Of a DNA stretch of 64,000 nt, positions 40,598 to 48,318 are shown one piece after another. The position numbers and the translations under genes are program-made. Below the pieces are notes generated by a model. The model made no database searches and was not told the DNA's origin. It saw nothing but the letters and a program-made list of their open reading frames with translations. The first letter of the stretch is position 1, and each line of letters opens with the position of its first letter. The stretch is from CAZLBC01 sp964557575 (lineage in GTDB: Bacteria > Planctomycetota > Phycisphaerae > SM23-33), in the NCBI GenBank assembly GCA_964557575.1, contig CAZLBC010000009.1, positions 32,341-96,340 on the forward strand, written 5' to 3'.

Positions 40598-40909
40598 ATG
40601 ATACTGGCACAGGTAACAGGCACCGTTGTTGCGACGAACCGGGCGGACGGTATTCCGGACGCCCGGTACCTCGTCGTCGAACAGTGCGATCATCACGGAA
40701 CGGGTACGAACAAGTATCACGTCGCTCTGGACATGGTCAGTGCCGGCCGCGGCGAGGTGGTCATCGTTTCGCAGGGGTCGGCCTCCCGCCAGCACGCCTA
40801 TACGAATGATCGCCCCGTGGACGCGGTGATTGTCGGGATCGTGGACACGATCGATCTCGCGAACACAGTAACCTACAGCACGCAGGGCCCGGCCAATGGA
40901 CTCACTTGA
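40598..40909 (+). CDS. BMC-P pentameric vertex protein (EutN/CcmL), 2 of 4
   Basis: The 103-aa protein has the EutN pattern: MILAQVTGTVVATNRADGIPDARYLVVEQ, HVALDMVSAGRGEVVIVSQGSASRQ, DRPVDAVIVGIVDTIDL. Its C-terminus runs 14 nt into the aldehyde dehydrogenase gene, giving an extension (VTYSTQGPANGLT) not seen in the other copies. This suggests translational coupling of a vertex protein with the core enzyme. Confidence 0.95.
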   Translation: MILAQVTGTVVATNRADGIPDARYLVVEQCDHHGTGTNKYHVALDMVSAGRGEVVIVSQGSASRQHAYTNDRPVDAVIVGIVDTIDLANTVTYSTQGPANGLT

Positions 40910-42377
40910 AAAGAATATACGCCGGATGGTCGAGCAGATCGTTTCAGGCTTGAACATCGAGGAGACTGACGACGGGGCGCGATCCGCGCCCGCCGATGCG
41001 CAGCCGACGAAAGATGCTCCCGCGGATCCGGGCGGCGATGCGGTGCCGACGGCCCCGGGCATTTTCCAGGAAACAGATGCCGCCGTCGCGGCGGCGCGGA
41101 CCGCTCACCAGGCGTTGATGGAATGCACTCTGGAAACCCGCAGAGACATTATTCAGGCTATACGCGATACAACGCTGGAGAAAAATGAGGAGGTCGCCCG
41201 CCAGGTGGTCGCGGAGACCGGCCTGGGCCGGTGGGAAGACAAGACCGTCAAGCACCGGCTGGTGGCGACCAGGACCCCGGGTGTCGAAGACCTGCGTCCG
41301 GGGGCGTTCACCGACGATCACGGCATGAGCCTGATCGAGCGCGCCCCCTACGGCGTTATCGGGGCGATAATCCCGTGCACGAATCCAACCTCGACGGTGG
41401 TGAACAATGCCATCGCCATGATTGCCGGCGGCAACGCGGTGGTGTTCGGTCCCCACCCGGCGGCGAAACGGGTGTCCTGCCTGATGGTATCCCTGCTCAA
41501 CGAGGCGATTACCGCCGCCGGAGGTCCGCCGAACCTCGTGACCGCTCTCGGTGAGCCGTCGATCGAGAAAGCCGGCGAGTTGATGAAACACCGGGATATC
41601 GATATCCTGGTAGTCACCGGCGGACCGGCCGTCGTGAAGGCGGCCATGAACAGCGGCAAGAAGGTGATTGCCGCCGGGCCGGGGAATCCGCCCGTCGTGG
41701 TCGACGAGACGGCTGATATCGAGAAAGCCGGGCGGGATATCGTCAGGAGCGGCGGGTTCGACAACAACATCGTGTGTGTCTGCGAAAAGGAAATCCTGGT
41801 TGTCGAATCGGTCGCCGACCGCCTCATGGAGGCCATGTGCTCAAGTGACGCCGTCAAGCTCGATAATGACCAGGCGGAAGCGGTGACGAAACTCGTGATC
41901 GCGGATCCGGGCAGGCCCGGCCACGAAGGCGCGCCCGAAAAGAAGTTCGTCGGAAAAAACGCCGTGGTGATTGCGCGGGCCGCCGGCATAGACGTCCCGG
42001 AATCAACGCGGTTGCTGTTATGCGATGTCGGTCGCGACCATCCCCTCGTCTGGACCGAGCAGCTCATGCCCGTGATGCCGCTGGTCCGTATGCCGAACGT
42101 CGACGCGGCGATCGACCTGGCGGTCCGGTGCGAGCACGGTTTTCGCCACACGGCCGTCATGCACTCGAAGAATATCGAAAAGCTCTCCCGGATGGCGAAG
42201 ATCATAAACAGTTCCATCTTTGTCAAGAACGGACCGAGCTTTTCCGGGCTGGGAGAAGGGGGGGCGGGTTTCACCTCGTTTACCATCGCCAGCCCGACCG
42301 GCGACGGCCTGACCCGACCGACGACGTTCACGCGGGAACGGCGCTGCGCGCTGATCGACTGTTTCAGGATTGTGTGA
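40896..42377 (+). CDS. CoA-acylating aldehyde dehydrogenase, BMC cargo (PduP/EutE-like)
   Basis: The 493-aa enzyme oxidises an aldehyde, predicted acetaldehyde, to acyl-CoA with NAD+. Residues 1-19 (MDSLEKNIRRMVEQIVSGL) form an amphipathic helix typical of encapsulation peptides. An Ala/Pro/Asp-rich linker follows (about 20-55), then the ALDH fold: ETGLGRWEDK, YGVIGAIIPCTNPTSTVVNNA, VTGGPAVVKAAMNSGKKVIAAGPGNPPVVVD and the catalytic segment GGFDNNIVCVCEKEI with Cys294 aligned to the EutE/PduP nucleophile. The C-terminus has SFTIASPTGDGLT. It overlaps the preceding BMC-P gene. It is the signature enzyme of aldehyde-oxidising compartments. Confidence 0.94.
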   Translation: MDSLEKNIRRMVEQIVSGLNIEETDDGARSAPADAQPTKDAPADPGGDAVPTAPGIFQETDAAVAAARTAHQALMECTLETRRDIIQAIRDTTLEKNEEVARQVVAETGLGRWEDKTVKHRLVATRTPGVEDLRPGAFTDDHGMSLIERAPYGVIGAIIPCTNPTSTVVNNAIAMIAGGNAVVFGPHPAAKRVSCLMVSLLNEAITAAGGPPNLVTALGEPSIEKAGELMKHRDIDILVVTGGPAVVKAAMNSGKKVIAAGPGNPPVVVDETADIEKAGRDIVRSGGFDNNIVCVCEKEILVVESVADRLMEAMCSSDAVKLDNDQAEAVTKLVIADPGRPGHEGAPEKKFVGKNAVVIARAAGIDVPESTRLLLCDVGRDHPLVWTEQLMPVMPLVRMPNVDAAIDLAVRCEHGFRHTAVMHSKNIEKLSRMAKIINSSIFVKNGPSFSGLGEGGAGFTSFTIASPTGDGLTRPTTFTRERRCALIDCFRIV

Positions 42378-42389
42378 GCGGATAGCGGA

Positions 42390-42656
42390 ATGAAACTCGG
42401 CAAAATAATCGGACGGGTTGTCTGCACACAAAAGCTCGCGTGCTTCGACGGGCTGAAGATGCTCCTCGTCCAGCGGATAGACGAACACGGAGAGGAAATC
42501 GGCGATCCCTTTGTCTCGTTCGATATCGCGCAGGCCGGCGAGGGCGATACGGTTTTTTACGAAACGAGCAAGGAAGCGGGCTTCGCGCTGGAAAGTCTTA
42601 ATCCCGCCGACGCGATCGTCCTCGGCGTGGTCGATTCGATACAGGTGGAGGAATAG
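42390..42656 (+). CDS. BMC-P pentameric vertex protein (EutN/CcmL), 3 of 4
   Basis: This 88-aa copy is the shortest: MKLGKIIGRVVCTQKLACFDGLKMLLVQRIDEHG, VSFDIAQAGEGDTVFYETSKEAGFAL, ADAIVLGVVDSIQVEE. The sequence has two Cys in the first hairpin (CTQKLAC), unlike its paralogues. It starts 12 bp after the dehydrogenase stop and its stop lies 2 bp from the next start. Confidence 0.93.
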   Translation: MKLGKIIGRVVCTQKLACFDGLKMLLVQRIDEHGEEIGDPFVSFDIAQAGEGDTVFYETSKEAGFALESLNPADAIVLGVVDSIQVEE

Positions 42657-42658
42657 TG

Positions 42659-42949
42659 ATGCAGGTCGCCAGGGTTGTCGGTACGATCGTCTCCACGGTC
42701 AAGAGCCCGGATTACGACAACTACAAGATGCTCGTGGTCCGGCCGGTCGATCCCGCCGGCGCGTACGCGGGACCGAGCATGGTCGCGGTCGACGCGGTCC
42801 AGGCCGGGATAGGCGATCGGGTCCTGGTGATCGACGAGGGCGGGTCGGCGAATTATATACTCGGCCGCAGCGACGTCAACGCCGTCCGGTCCGTCGTGGC
42901 CGGTATCGTCGATCAGGTGGATATGGCGGAGACATCCGCCGAGAAATGA
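42659..42949 (+). CDS. BMC-P pentameric vertex protein (EutN/CcmL), 4 of 4
   Basis: I choose ATG 42659 over the adjacent GTG 42656; GGAGGAA sits at ideal distance. The 96-aa protein reads MQVARVVGTIVSTVKSPDYDNYKMLVVRPVD, VAVDAVQAGIGDRVLVIDEGGSA, VNAVRSVVAGIVDQVDM. Its stop overlaps the rpiB start (ATGA), indicating translational coupling with the next cargo gene. Confidence 0.94.
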   Translation: MQVARVVGTIVSTVKSPDYDNYKMLVVRPVDPAGAYAGPSMVAVDAVQAGIGDRVLVIDEGGSANYILGRSDVNAVRSVVAGIVDQVDMAETSAEK

Positions 42950-43584
42950 ATTCAGATGCGGGAAAGACGCAGGTCATCGTGGCAGAGATAGATATCGGCA
43001 GGATTGTGCAGAGCGTTGTCGAGAGAGTGAAGTCCGAAACGGGCGCCGGGTCCACCTTCGGTGTCGATGCGCGCACCTACCAGGTTCCGGCGAATAAGCG
43101 TGACGTTGTGCGCCGGGTCGCCCTGGGGTGCGATCATACGTGCGTGGACCAAAAAAACATCCTGAAGACCTATCTTGAAAAGGCCGGTTACACCGTGGTG
43201 GATGTCGGCACGAACGGTCCGGAGCGAGTGGATTATCCCGATTTCGCCGTTGCCGTCGGTCACAAGGTCGCCGGCGGCGCGTGCGACCGGGGGATTATGC
43301 TCGACGGCGCCGGGATAGGATCCGCCATGGTGTGCAACAAGGTCCGGGGTATCCGCGCCGCGCTGTGCTACGATTTGAGAACGGTCATAAACAGCCGGGA
43401 ACACAACAATGCCAACGTGCTGACGATGGGCGCCCGGTGTCACAGCGGCGGCCAGTTGTGCGAGATGGCACGCTTGTGGCTCGAAACGCGTTTCGCGGGC
43501 GGGAGGCACTGGCCGCGAATAAACAAGATGATGGCAGTCGAGAGACAGCAGAGGAAAGACGATGGATCAACAGCAACTGATTGA
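42946..43584 (+). CDS. rpiB: Ribose-5-phosphate isomerase B-type BMC cargo enzyme
   Basis: The 212-aa product interconverts ribose-5-phosphate and ribulose-5-phosphate if active. Residues about 12-30 (VAEIDIGRIVQSVVERVKS) form an amphipathic helix absent from cytosolic RpiB, consistent with an encapsulation peptide. The RpiB/LacAB fold starts at VALGCDHTCVDQK (Asp-His), then VDYPDFAVAVGHKVAGG, MLDGAGIG, CNKVRGIRAALCYD, and SREHNNANVLTMGAR with the conserved His. In E. coli the motif LICGTG carries catalytic Cys66; here it is MLDGAG, so Cys becomes Asp and the Thr becomes Ala. It overlaps the deoC start by 23 bp. Confidence 0.9.
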   Translation: MNSDAGKTQVIVAEIDIGRIVQSVVERVKSETGAGSTFGVDARTYQVPANKRDVVRRVALGCDHTCVDQKNILKTYLEKAGYTVVDVGTNGPERVDYPDFAVAVGHKVAGGACDRGIMLDGAGIGSAMVCNKVRGIRAALCYDLRTVINSREHNNANVLTMGARCHSGGQLCEMARLWLETRFAGGRHWPRINKMMAVERQQRKDDGSTATD

Positions 43585-44338
43585 ACAGATTACAGCGGAA
43601 GTGGTCAAGCGGCTCAAGAACGAGGTGCTCGCCGACGCGGGCCGGCAGCTCGGGGACGAGGCGATCCCGCCGGCCGAACTGGCGAAGTATATCGATCACA
43701 CGATGCTCCAGCCCTATGCCAACGACCAGGCGTTCGACAAGCTGACCGACGAGGCAAAGCAGTGGGGATTTTGCTCCTGCTGCGTCAATTCCTGCCGGGT
43801 GAAATACATCGCCGACCGGCTCCGGGGGACGGACATCAAGGCCTGCTCGGTCATCGGGTTTCCCCTTGGGCAGATGGACAGCCGTGCGAAGGCCTTCGAG
43901 GCCCGGCGGGCTATCGAGGACGGCGCCCACGAGCTGGACATGGTTCTGAATGTCGGCATGCTGAAGTCCGGGCACCTCGACTACGTCGAAGAGGACATCA
44001 GGACCGTCCGCCGCGCCACCCGGCAGAACACCGTGCTGAAGGTCATTATCGAAACCAGTCTTCTCGAGGACGAGGAGAAGGTCATCGCCTGCGAGCTATC
44101 CAAGCGGGCCGGGGCCGATTTCGTCAAGACCTGCACCGGTTTCGCCGGCGGCGGTGCCAATCCGCACGACATCTCACTGATGCGGCGCACCGTCGGGCCG
44201 GACATGGGTGTCAAGGCCTCGGGCGGCATGCGGAACTACCCCCGGGCCGTGCAGATCCTCGACGCGGGCGCCAACCGCATCGGCGCGGTATCGAGCGTGG
44301 CTATCGTAACGGGGCAGGAAGGCCAGGGGGGGTACTGA
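43562..44338 (+). CDS. deoC: Deoxyribose-phosphate aldolase, BMC cargo
   Basis: The 258-aa class I aldolase cleaves 2-deoxyribose-5-phosphate to acetaldehyde and glyceraldehyde-3-phosphate, feeding the aldehyde dehydrogenase. Residues 1-20 (MDQQQLIEQITAEVVKRLKN) are an amphipathic helix of encapsulation-peptide type, followed by a linker and the barrel from about residue 38 (LAKYIDHTMLQPYA). Catalytic residues are conserved: Asp in HELDMVLNVG, the Schiff-base Lys in ADFVKTCTGF and the second Lys in GVKASGGMR. The barrel carries four Cys in GFCSCCVNSC. Overlap with rpiB shows tight coupling. Confidence 0.95.
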   Translation: MDQQQLIEQITAEVVKRLKNEVLADAGRQLGDEAIPPAELAKYIDHTMLQPYANDQAFDKLTDEAKQWGFCSCCVNSCRVKYIADRLRGTDIKACSVIGFPLGQMDSRAKAFEARRAIEDGAHELDMVLNVGMLKSGHLDYVEEDIRTVRRATRQNTVLKVIIETSLLEDEEKVIACELSKRAGADFVKTCTGFAGGGANPHDISLMRRTVGPDMGVKASGGMRNYPRAVQILDAGANRIGAVSSVAIVTGQEGQGGY

Positions 44339-44372
44339 TCCCGCCGCCCGCACGGCGTCGAGGCCGCATCGC

Positions 44373-45242
44373 ATGAGCGTGACCCTGCAAAACGAGCGTT
44401 TTTCCTCGCGGATTGAGGTGCGCGGTGCCGAAATCCGCAGCCTGCGCGAGTTTGCCACCGGCATCGAGTATGTCTGGAAGGCCGACCCGGACTGGTGGGC
44501 CGGCTCGGCCCCGATACTCTTCCCGATCGTCGGCGGCCTGAAGGACGGGGGATACGTGTACGGGGGAAAAGAGTACGCCATGCCCCAGCACGGGATCGTC
44601 CGCAAGAAGGACTGGGAGGTCCGTGAGGCGTCGCCCCGGCGAGCGGTATTCGGGACCGCTTCCGACGATGAAACGAGGGAGGCCTACCCGTTCGATTTCG
44701 ATCTGCGCGCGGTCTTCTCGCTCATTGAGTCCGGGCTCGATATCCGTTACGAGGTCGGGAATACCGGGTCGGGCACGATGTATTTTTCAATCGGATCTCA
44801 CCCGGCGATCAGCCTGCCGTTCGCCGGCGGCACCATGGAGAATTACTACGTTCACTTTTCCGAAGAGGAGAACCTCGAGCGGTATTTCTTCGAGGGCGGG
44901 ATGCACCTAAGCGAGACGGCACCCGCGTTCGACAACTGCCGGCAGATTTACCTCACCCGCGATCTCTTCGAGCGGGGGCCGCTGATTTTCAAGTCGCCCC
45001 GGTCGACCGACGTGACCCTGATTTGCAGCCTGTCGGAAAAGGCCGTGCGGATCGCGACGCCGGGTGTTCCCTACCTGGCCCTTTGGTCCAAGGCCCGGGC
45101 CCCCTTCGTGTGCGTTGAACCGTGGCACGGGGTGCCCGACAACATCGATACCGACCGCACTTTCGAGACGAAGGAGGGCATCATGCCCCTCGGCGCCGGG
45201 GAGACCTGGGCGACCGGTTACCGCATAGAGATCCTCGGATGA
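44373..45242 (+). CDS. Aldose 1-epimerase-like protein (LacX-type)
   Basis: The 289-aa protein has the galactose mutarotase beta-supersandwich pattern: VRGAEIRSLREFATGIEYVWKAD, APILFPIVGGLKDG, YAMPQHGIVRKKDWEV, FSIGSHPAISLPFAG with the conserved His, and the late VEPWHGVPDNIDT segment containing the Glu base. The LacX-like subfamily acts on hexose or pentose anomers and lacks the exact GalM active site. It follows deoC by 34 bp in the same direction and has no encapsulation helix, so it probably prepares sugars outside the shell. Confidence 0.85.
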   Translation: MSVTLQNERFSSRIEVRGAEIRSLREFATGIEYVWKADPDWWAGSAPILFPIVGGLKDGGYVYGGKEYAMPQHGIVRKKDWEVREASPRRAVFGTASDDETREAYPFDFDLRAVFSLIESGLDIRYEVGNTGSGTMYFSIGSHPAISLPFAGGTMENYYVHFSEEENLERYFFEGGMHLSETAPAFDNCRQIYLTRDLFERGPLIFKSPRSTDVTLICSLSEKAVRIATPGVPYLALWSKARAPFVCVEPWHGVPDNIDTDRTFETKEGIMPLGAGETWATGYRIEILG

Positions 45243-45306
45243 GCCACCGCGCCGGCAGGCCCCGCGGCGGTTGCCGGTTCGCACAAAATCACACAGGGAG
45301 AATTCG

Positions 45307-46362
45307 ATGAGCGATACGATGAAGGCCGTTGTATACTACGCCCCCGGTGATATCCGCGTGGAGCAGGTCCCCGTTCCGGCATGCGGCGAAGACGAGATCC
45401 TCGTTCAGACCGACGCCTGCGCCGTCTGCGGCAGCGATTTGAAGACATTCAACGTGGGCAATCCCCGGATGAAGGAGGGGGCGATACTCGGACACGAGTT
45501 CACGGGCATCATCAGGGAAATCGGCCCGGCGGCAGCAGCCGGCGATGTGGCCGTCGGCGACCGCATCGTCATGGCGACCACCATCGCCTGCGGCGAGTGT
45601 CTCTACTGCCGCCGCGGCTGGCGCAACATCTGCAAGAACGTCGCGCCGATGGGATTCTGCTACAACGGCGGCATGACCGAGTACTGCGCGATACCCGGCC
45701 TGGCGGTGCGGGGCGGACACGTGGTCGGGGTTCCCGGGGATATCGCACCGGAACACGCCGCGCTTGCCGAACCGGTGAGCTGCGCGGTCAATTCGATCGA
45801 GCACTGCACCATTGAAGAGGGGGACACGGTCCTCGTGTGCGGCGCCGGCCCGATGGGCCTGCTGAACGTCCTCGTCGCCCGGGCACTCGGGGCGAATAAG
45901 ATCATCCTTTCCGAGGTCAGCGACGCGCGGCTCCGGCAGGCCAGGCCGTTCTGCGATGTCCTGGTGAACCCGGCCGAAGAAGACCTCGCCGCGGTGGTCG
46001 CCGAGGAGACTGCGGAAGGGCTCGGCGTCGATATCTGTATCGTCGCCGCTCCCGCCGCGCAGCCCCAGGAGCAGGCCGTCCACCTCGTCCGCAAGCGGGG
46101 CACCGTCTGCCTCTTCGCGTCGCTCCCCAAGGGAAAGAACATGCTCACAATCGACAGCAGGGCGATCCACTACAACGAGTTGCGGGTGGTCGGCACGAGC
46201 GACTCGACCGCCGACCACGTGCGAACGGCGGTGGATCTCCTGACGAGCGGCAAGATCGACGGGGCGACAATTGCCACGCATATCATCCCCCTTGACGATA
46301 TCCTGAAGGCCTTCGACCTGATGAAATCGGGCGCGTGCCTCCGGGTGGTACTGAAGCCGTAG
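45307..46362 (+). CDS. Zinc-dependent alcohol/polyol dehydrogenase (MDR family)
   Basis: ATG 45307 follows GGGAGA (45296-45301). The 351-aa medium-chain dehydrogenase has the catalytic zinc site (CAVCGSDLK, then GHEFTG) and the structural zinc cysteines (CGECLYCRRGWRNIC), then the NAD motif VLVCGAGPMGLLNVLVARALG. The sequence resembles sorbitol/threonine-dehydrogenase-like enzymes. It has no N-terminal encapsulation helix, so it is not obviously the compartment's internal NADH-recycling enzyme. A polyol or keto-sugar substrate linked to the upstream kinases is plausible. Confidence 0.9.
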   Translation: MSDTMKAVVYYAPGDIRVEQVPVPACGEDEILVQTDACAVCGSDLKTFNVGNPRMKEGAILGHEFTGIIREIGPAAAAGDVAVGDRIVMATTIACGECLYCRRGWRNICKNVAPMGFCYNGGMTEYCAIPGLAVRGGHVVGVPGDIAPEHAALAEPVSCAVNSIEHCTIEEGDTVLVCGAGPMGLLNVLVARALGANKIILSEVSDARLRQARPFCDVLVNPAEEDLAAVVAEETAEGLGVDICIVAAPAAQPQEQAVHLVRKRGTVCLFASLPKGKNMLTIDSRAIHYNELRVVGTSDSTADHVRTAVDLLTSGKIDGATIATHIIPLDDILKAFDLMKSGACLRVVLKP

Positions 46363-46532
46363 TTCCCGTAACCGCTCGCGAGGCAGCGATTAAGACAACA
46401 GCCATCCTGCCTATGTCTTGCTTCCCGCCCCCCGTTGTCTTCCTCAACGCGGCAATAAAGCGGCCGGCCGCCTGCGGATCGGCGCGCTGTCAGAATCCAC
46501 CATGTTCGCTATGCAGGGCGACGGGCATAACG
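46363..46532. other. Convergent intergenic region at the end of the BMC operon
   Basis: It separates the dehydrogenase and the FGGY kinase. The 8-bp arms AAGACAAC and GTTGTCTT are separated by about 35 bp and could form a long-loop hairpin; no U-tract follows, so termination is uncertain. Confidence 0.35.
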
Positions 46533-48053
46533 CTACCCGTTCCAGGCCAGGTCCGACCAGTGCGGGTCCATGATATCGAGCACCTGTTTGTACCGGGCGT
46601 ACTTCTTGTCGTAGAGGCCCTTCATCGCCGGATTCGGCTCGACCCGATCGCCGATGTCGACCATCGCCTCGATCGCGTCGCCGTAGGAGTCGAACACGCC
46701 CGCGGCCACGCCGGCCGATATCGCGGCACCGAGCGCGCCGAGTTCCGTGCCCTTCGGCAGTTCGATCGGCACCTGGAAGTTGTCGGCGAACATCTGTACC
46801 CACAGGCTGCTGTTTGCCGCGCCGCCGGTCAGGCGAATGACGGGGGGCATCTCGGCGTGCTGGAGGAGCTTCTCCATGTGCCAGCGGTGCGAGAAAATCA
46901 CGCCCTCGTAGATTGCCCGCAACACGTGACCGCGCTTCTGCCAGCCGTCCAGGCCGATGAAGCACGCCTTCCCGTCCAAACTCACATTGCTCCCGTAGAG
47001 AAACGGCAGGAAAATGATCCCGGTATCCTCGGGTTTCGTCTCGGCGACCAGTTCGTTGCAGAGATCGTAGACACTCTTTCCCTTTTCTTCTTCGCGCTCC
47101 CTGTCGGCGGCGAAGAACTCGGTCAGGAACCATTCGAGATTACTCGCCCCGGTGGGGGACCCCTCGAACATGTAGTAGAATCCGGGCACCACGTAGCAAC
47201 TGGTGATGAAGACGCCGTCCGCGACCGGGGTCTTCGAGACGAACTGGTTGTTGCCCCACGAACCCGATACCATGCAGAGGCCGCCCTCGTAATCCAGCCC
47301 GCTGGCCAGCCCGCACGCGTCGATGTCGAACATGCCGCCGGCAACCGGGGTTCCTTCCGCGAGACCGGTTTCGGCGGCGGCCGCGGCGGTAACCGTGCCG
47401 CACCGGTCGGCGGCCATCCTGATCGGCGGCAGCTTCTCCTTCGCGTCCGCGATGCCCCACGCCGCGAGGATGTCGTCCTCGTATTCCGCCGTGCCGACGT
47501 TCATGAGGCTGGTGGCGGACATGTCGGAGAGTTCCATGTATATCTCGCCGGTCAGCTTCGCCCTGACGAAGTCCTTGCACATCAGCACCCACCGGGCACT
47601 GTCGTAGGTTTCCCGGTCGTTGTCCTTCAGCCACCGCAGCAGGGCGCCGGGCTGGGAGGGAAACGTCGTCTGCATCGTCTTGGGGCGGACGGCGGCCTGG
47701 GTGCCGTCCTCGTTCCACCGTTCGACGTACTCTTTCGCCCGGCCGTCGGCCGAGCCGATGGCGTTGTAGACGGGGTTTGCATCCTCGTCGACGAGATACA
47801 GGCCGTTACCGTGGCCGGTGCAGGCGACGCAGGCGATTGCGGACGGATCGACGCCGGACTGTTCGATGACCCGCTTGACGGCGCCGGCCGCATTCAACCA
47901 GACCGCGTTCATATCGAATTCGGCCCAACCGGGCTTGACGTCGAGCATCTCGGATTTGCAGGACGCGACCGCGACTTCCGTTCCGTCGGTGGCGAAGAGG
48001 GCCGCCTTGGCCATCGTGCCGCCGTTGTCTATTCCCAAGAGGTACTGTGTCAT
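46533..48053 (-). CDS. FGGY-family carbohydrate kinase, 1
   Basis: The start at 48053 follows AAGGAGACC, giving 506 aa. The FGGY/actin-like ATPase features are the N-terminal phosphate loop LLGIDNGGTMAKAALF, GHGNGLYLVDED (sugar contacts), the middle MFDIDACGLASGLDYEGGLCMVSGSW, and the C-terminal RLTGGAANSSLWVQMFADNFQVPIELPKGTELGALGAA. The last part is the usual FGGY signature 2. The sequence is in the pentulose/L-xylulose kinase range; the sugar is not determined. It is divergent from the nucleoside transporter and 170 bp from the BMC operon end. Confidence 0.9.
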   Translation of the reverse strand: MTQYLLGIDNGGTMAKAALFATDGTEVAVASCKSEMLDVKPGWAEFDMNAVWLNAAGAVKRVIEQSGVDPSAIACVACTGHGNGLYLVDEDANPVYNAIGSADGRAKEYVERWNEDGTQAAVRPKTMQTTFPSQPGALLRWLKDNDRETYDSARWVLMCKDFVRAKLTGEIYMELSDMSATSLMNVGTAEYEDDILAAWGIADAKEKLPPIRMAADRCGTVTAAAAAETGLAEGTPVAGGMFDIDACGLASGLDYEGGLCMVSGSWGNNQFVSKTPVADGVFITSCYVVPGFYYMFEGSPTGASNLEWFLTEFFAADREREEEKGKSVYDLCNELVAETKPEDTGIIFLPFLYGSNVSLDGKACFIGLDGWQKRGHVLRAIYEGVIFSHRWHMEKLLQHAEMPPVIRLTGGAANSSLWVQMFADNFQVPIELPKGTELGALGAAISAGVAAGVFDSYGDAIEAMVDIGDRVEPNPAMKGLYDKKYARYKQVLDIMDPHWSDLAWNG

Positions 48054-48096
48054 GGTGGTCTCCTTGTCCGGGGCGTTGGTATCTCGTCGATGGATG

Positions 48097-48125
48097 ATTA
48101 TTCGGAACAGGGTGGCTGGTGTCAA
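48097..48125 (-). promoter_or_regulatory. Promoter for FGGY kinase 1
   Basis: TTGACA (48120-48125), 17 bp, AATAAT (48097-48102) on the minus strand: consensus -35, 5 of 6 in the -10. TSS near 48090 leaves a short leader. Confidence 0.65.
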
Positions 48126-48126
48126 G

Positions 48127-48155
48127 GATACGATTGCGTGCGATGCGTGCGTATC
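48127..48155. promoter_or_regulatory. Inverted repeat between divergent promoters, candidate operator
   Basis: GATACG (48127-48132) and CGTATC (48150-48155) are exact reverse complements with 17 bp between them. They sit between the two divergent -35 boxes of the kinase and the transporter, where a single regulator could control both. Confidence 0.4.
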
Positions 48156-48179
48156 ATTCGGTGGGCCGTAAATTTGCGC

Positions 48180-48208
48180 TTGACAATTGCATTTCGGGAA
48201 GGTCTATT
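48180..48208 (+). promoter_or_regulatory. Promoter for the MFS transporter
   Basis: TTGACA (48180-48185), 17 bp, TCTATT (48203-48208). Perfect -35, weaker -10. The leader before ATG 48319 is about 105 nt. Confidence 0.5.
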
Positions 48209-48318
48209 GTTGTAACTTTGTTCGGCGGGATGAAAACAGTCTTTTTCTCATTCTGTTCGCTCGATGGGTTGAAACAGGCACTTTTTTAATTAACCGTCAG
48301 TTACGGAGAGTGATCGAC

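Noticed and set aside
46335..48215. 626-codon plus-strand open frame
   Set aside because: Shadow of FGGY kinase 1, which has catalytic motifs and a good start.
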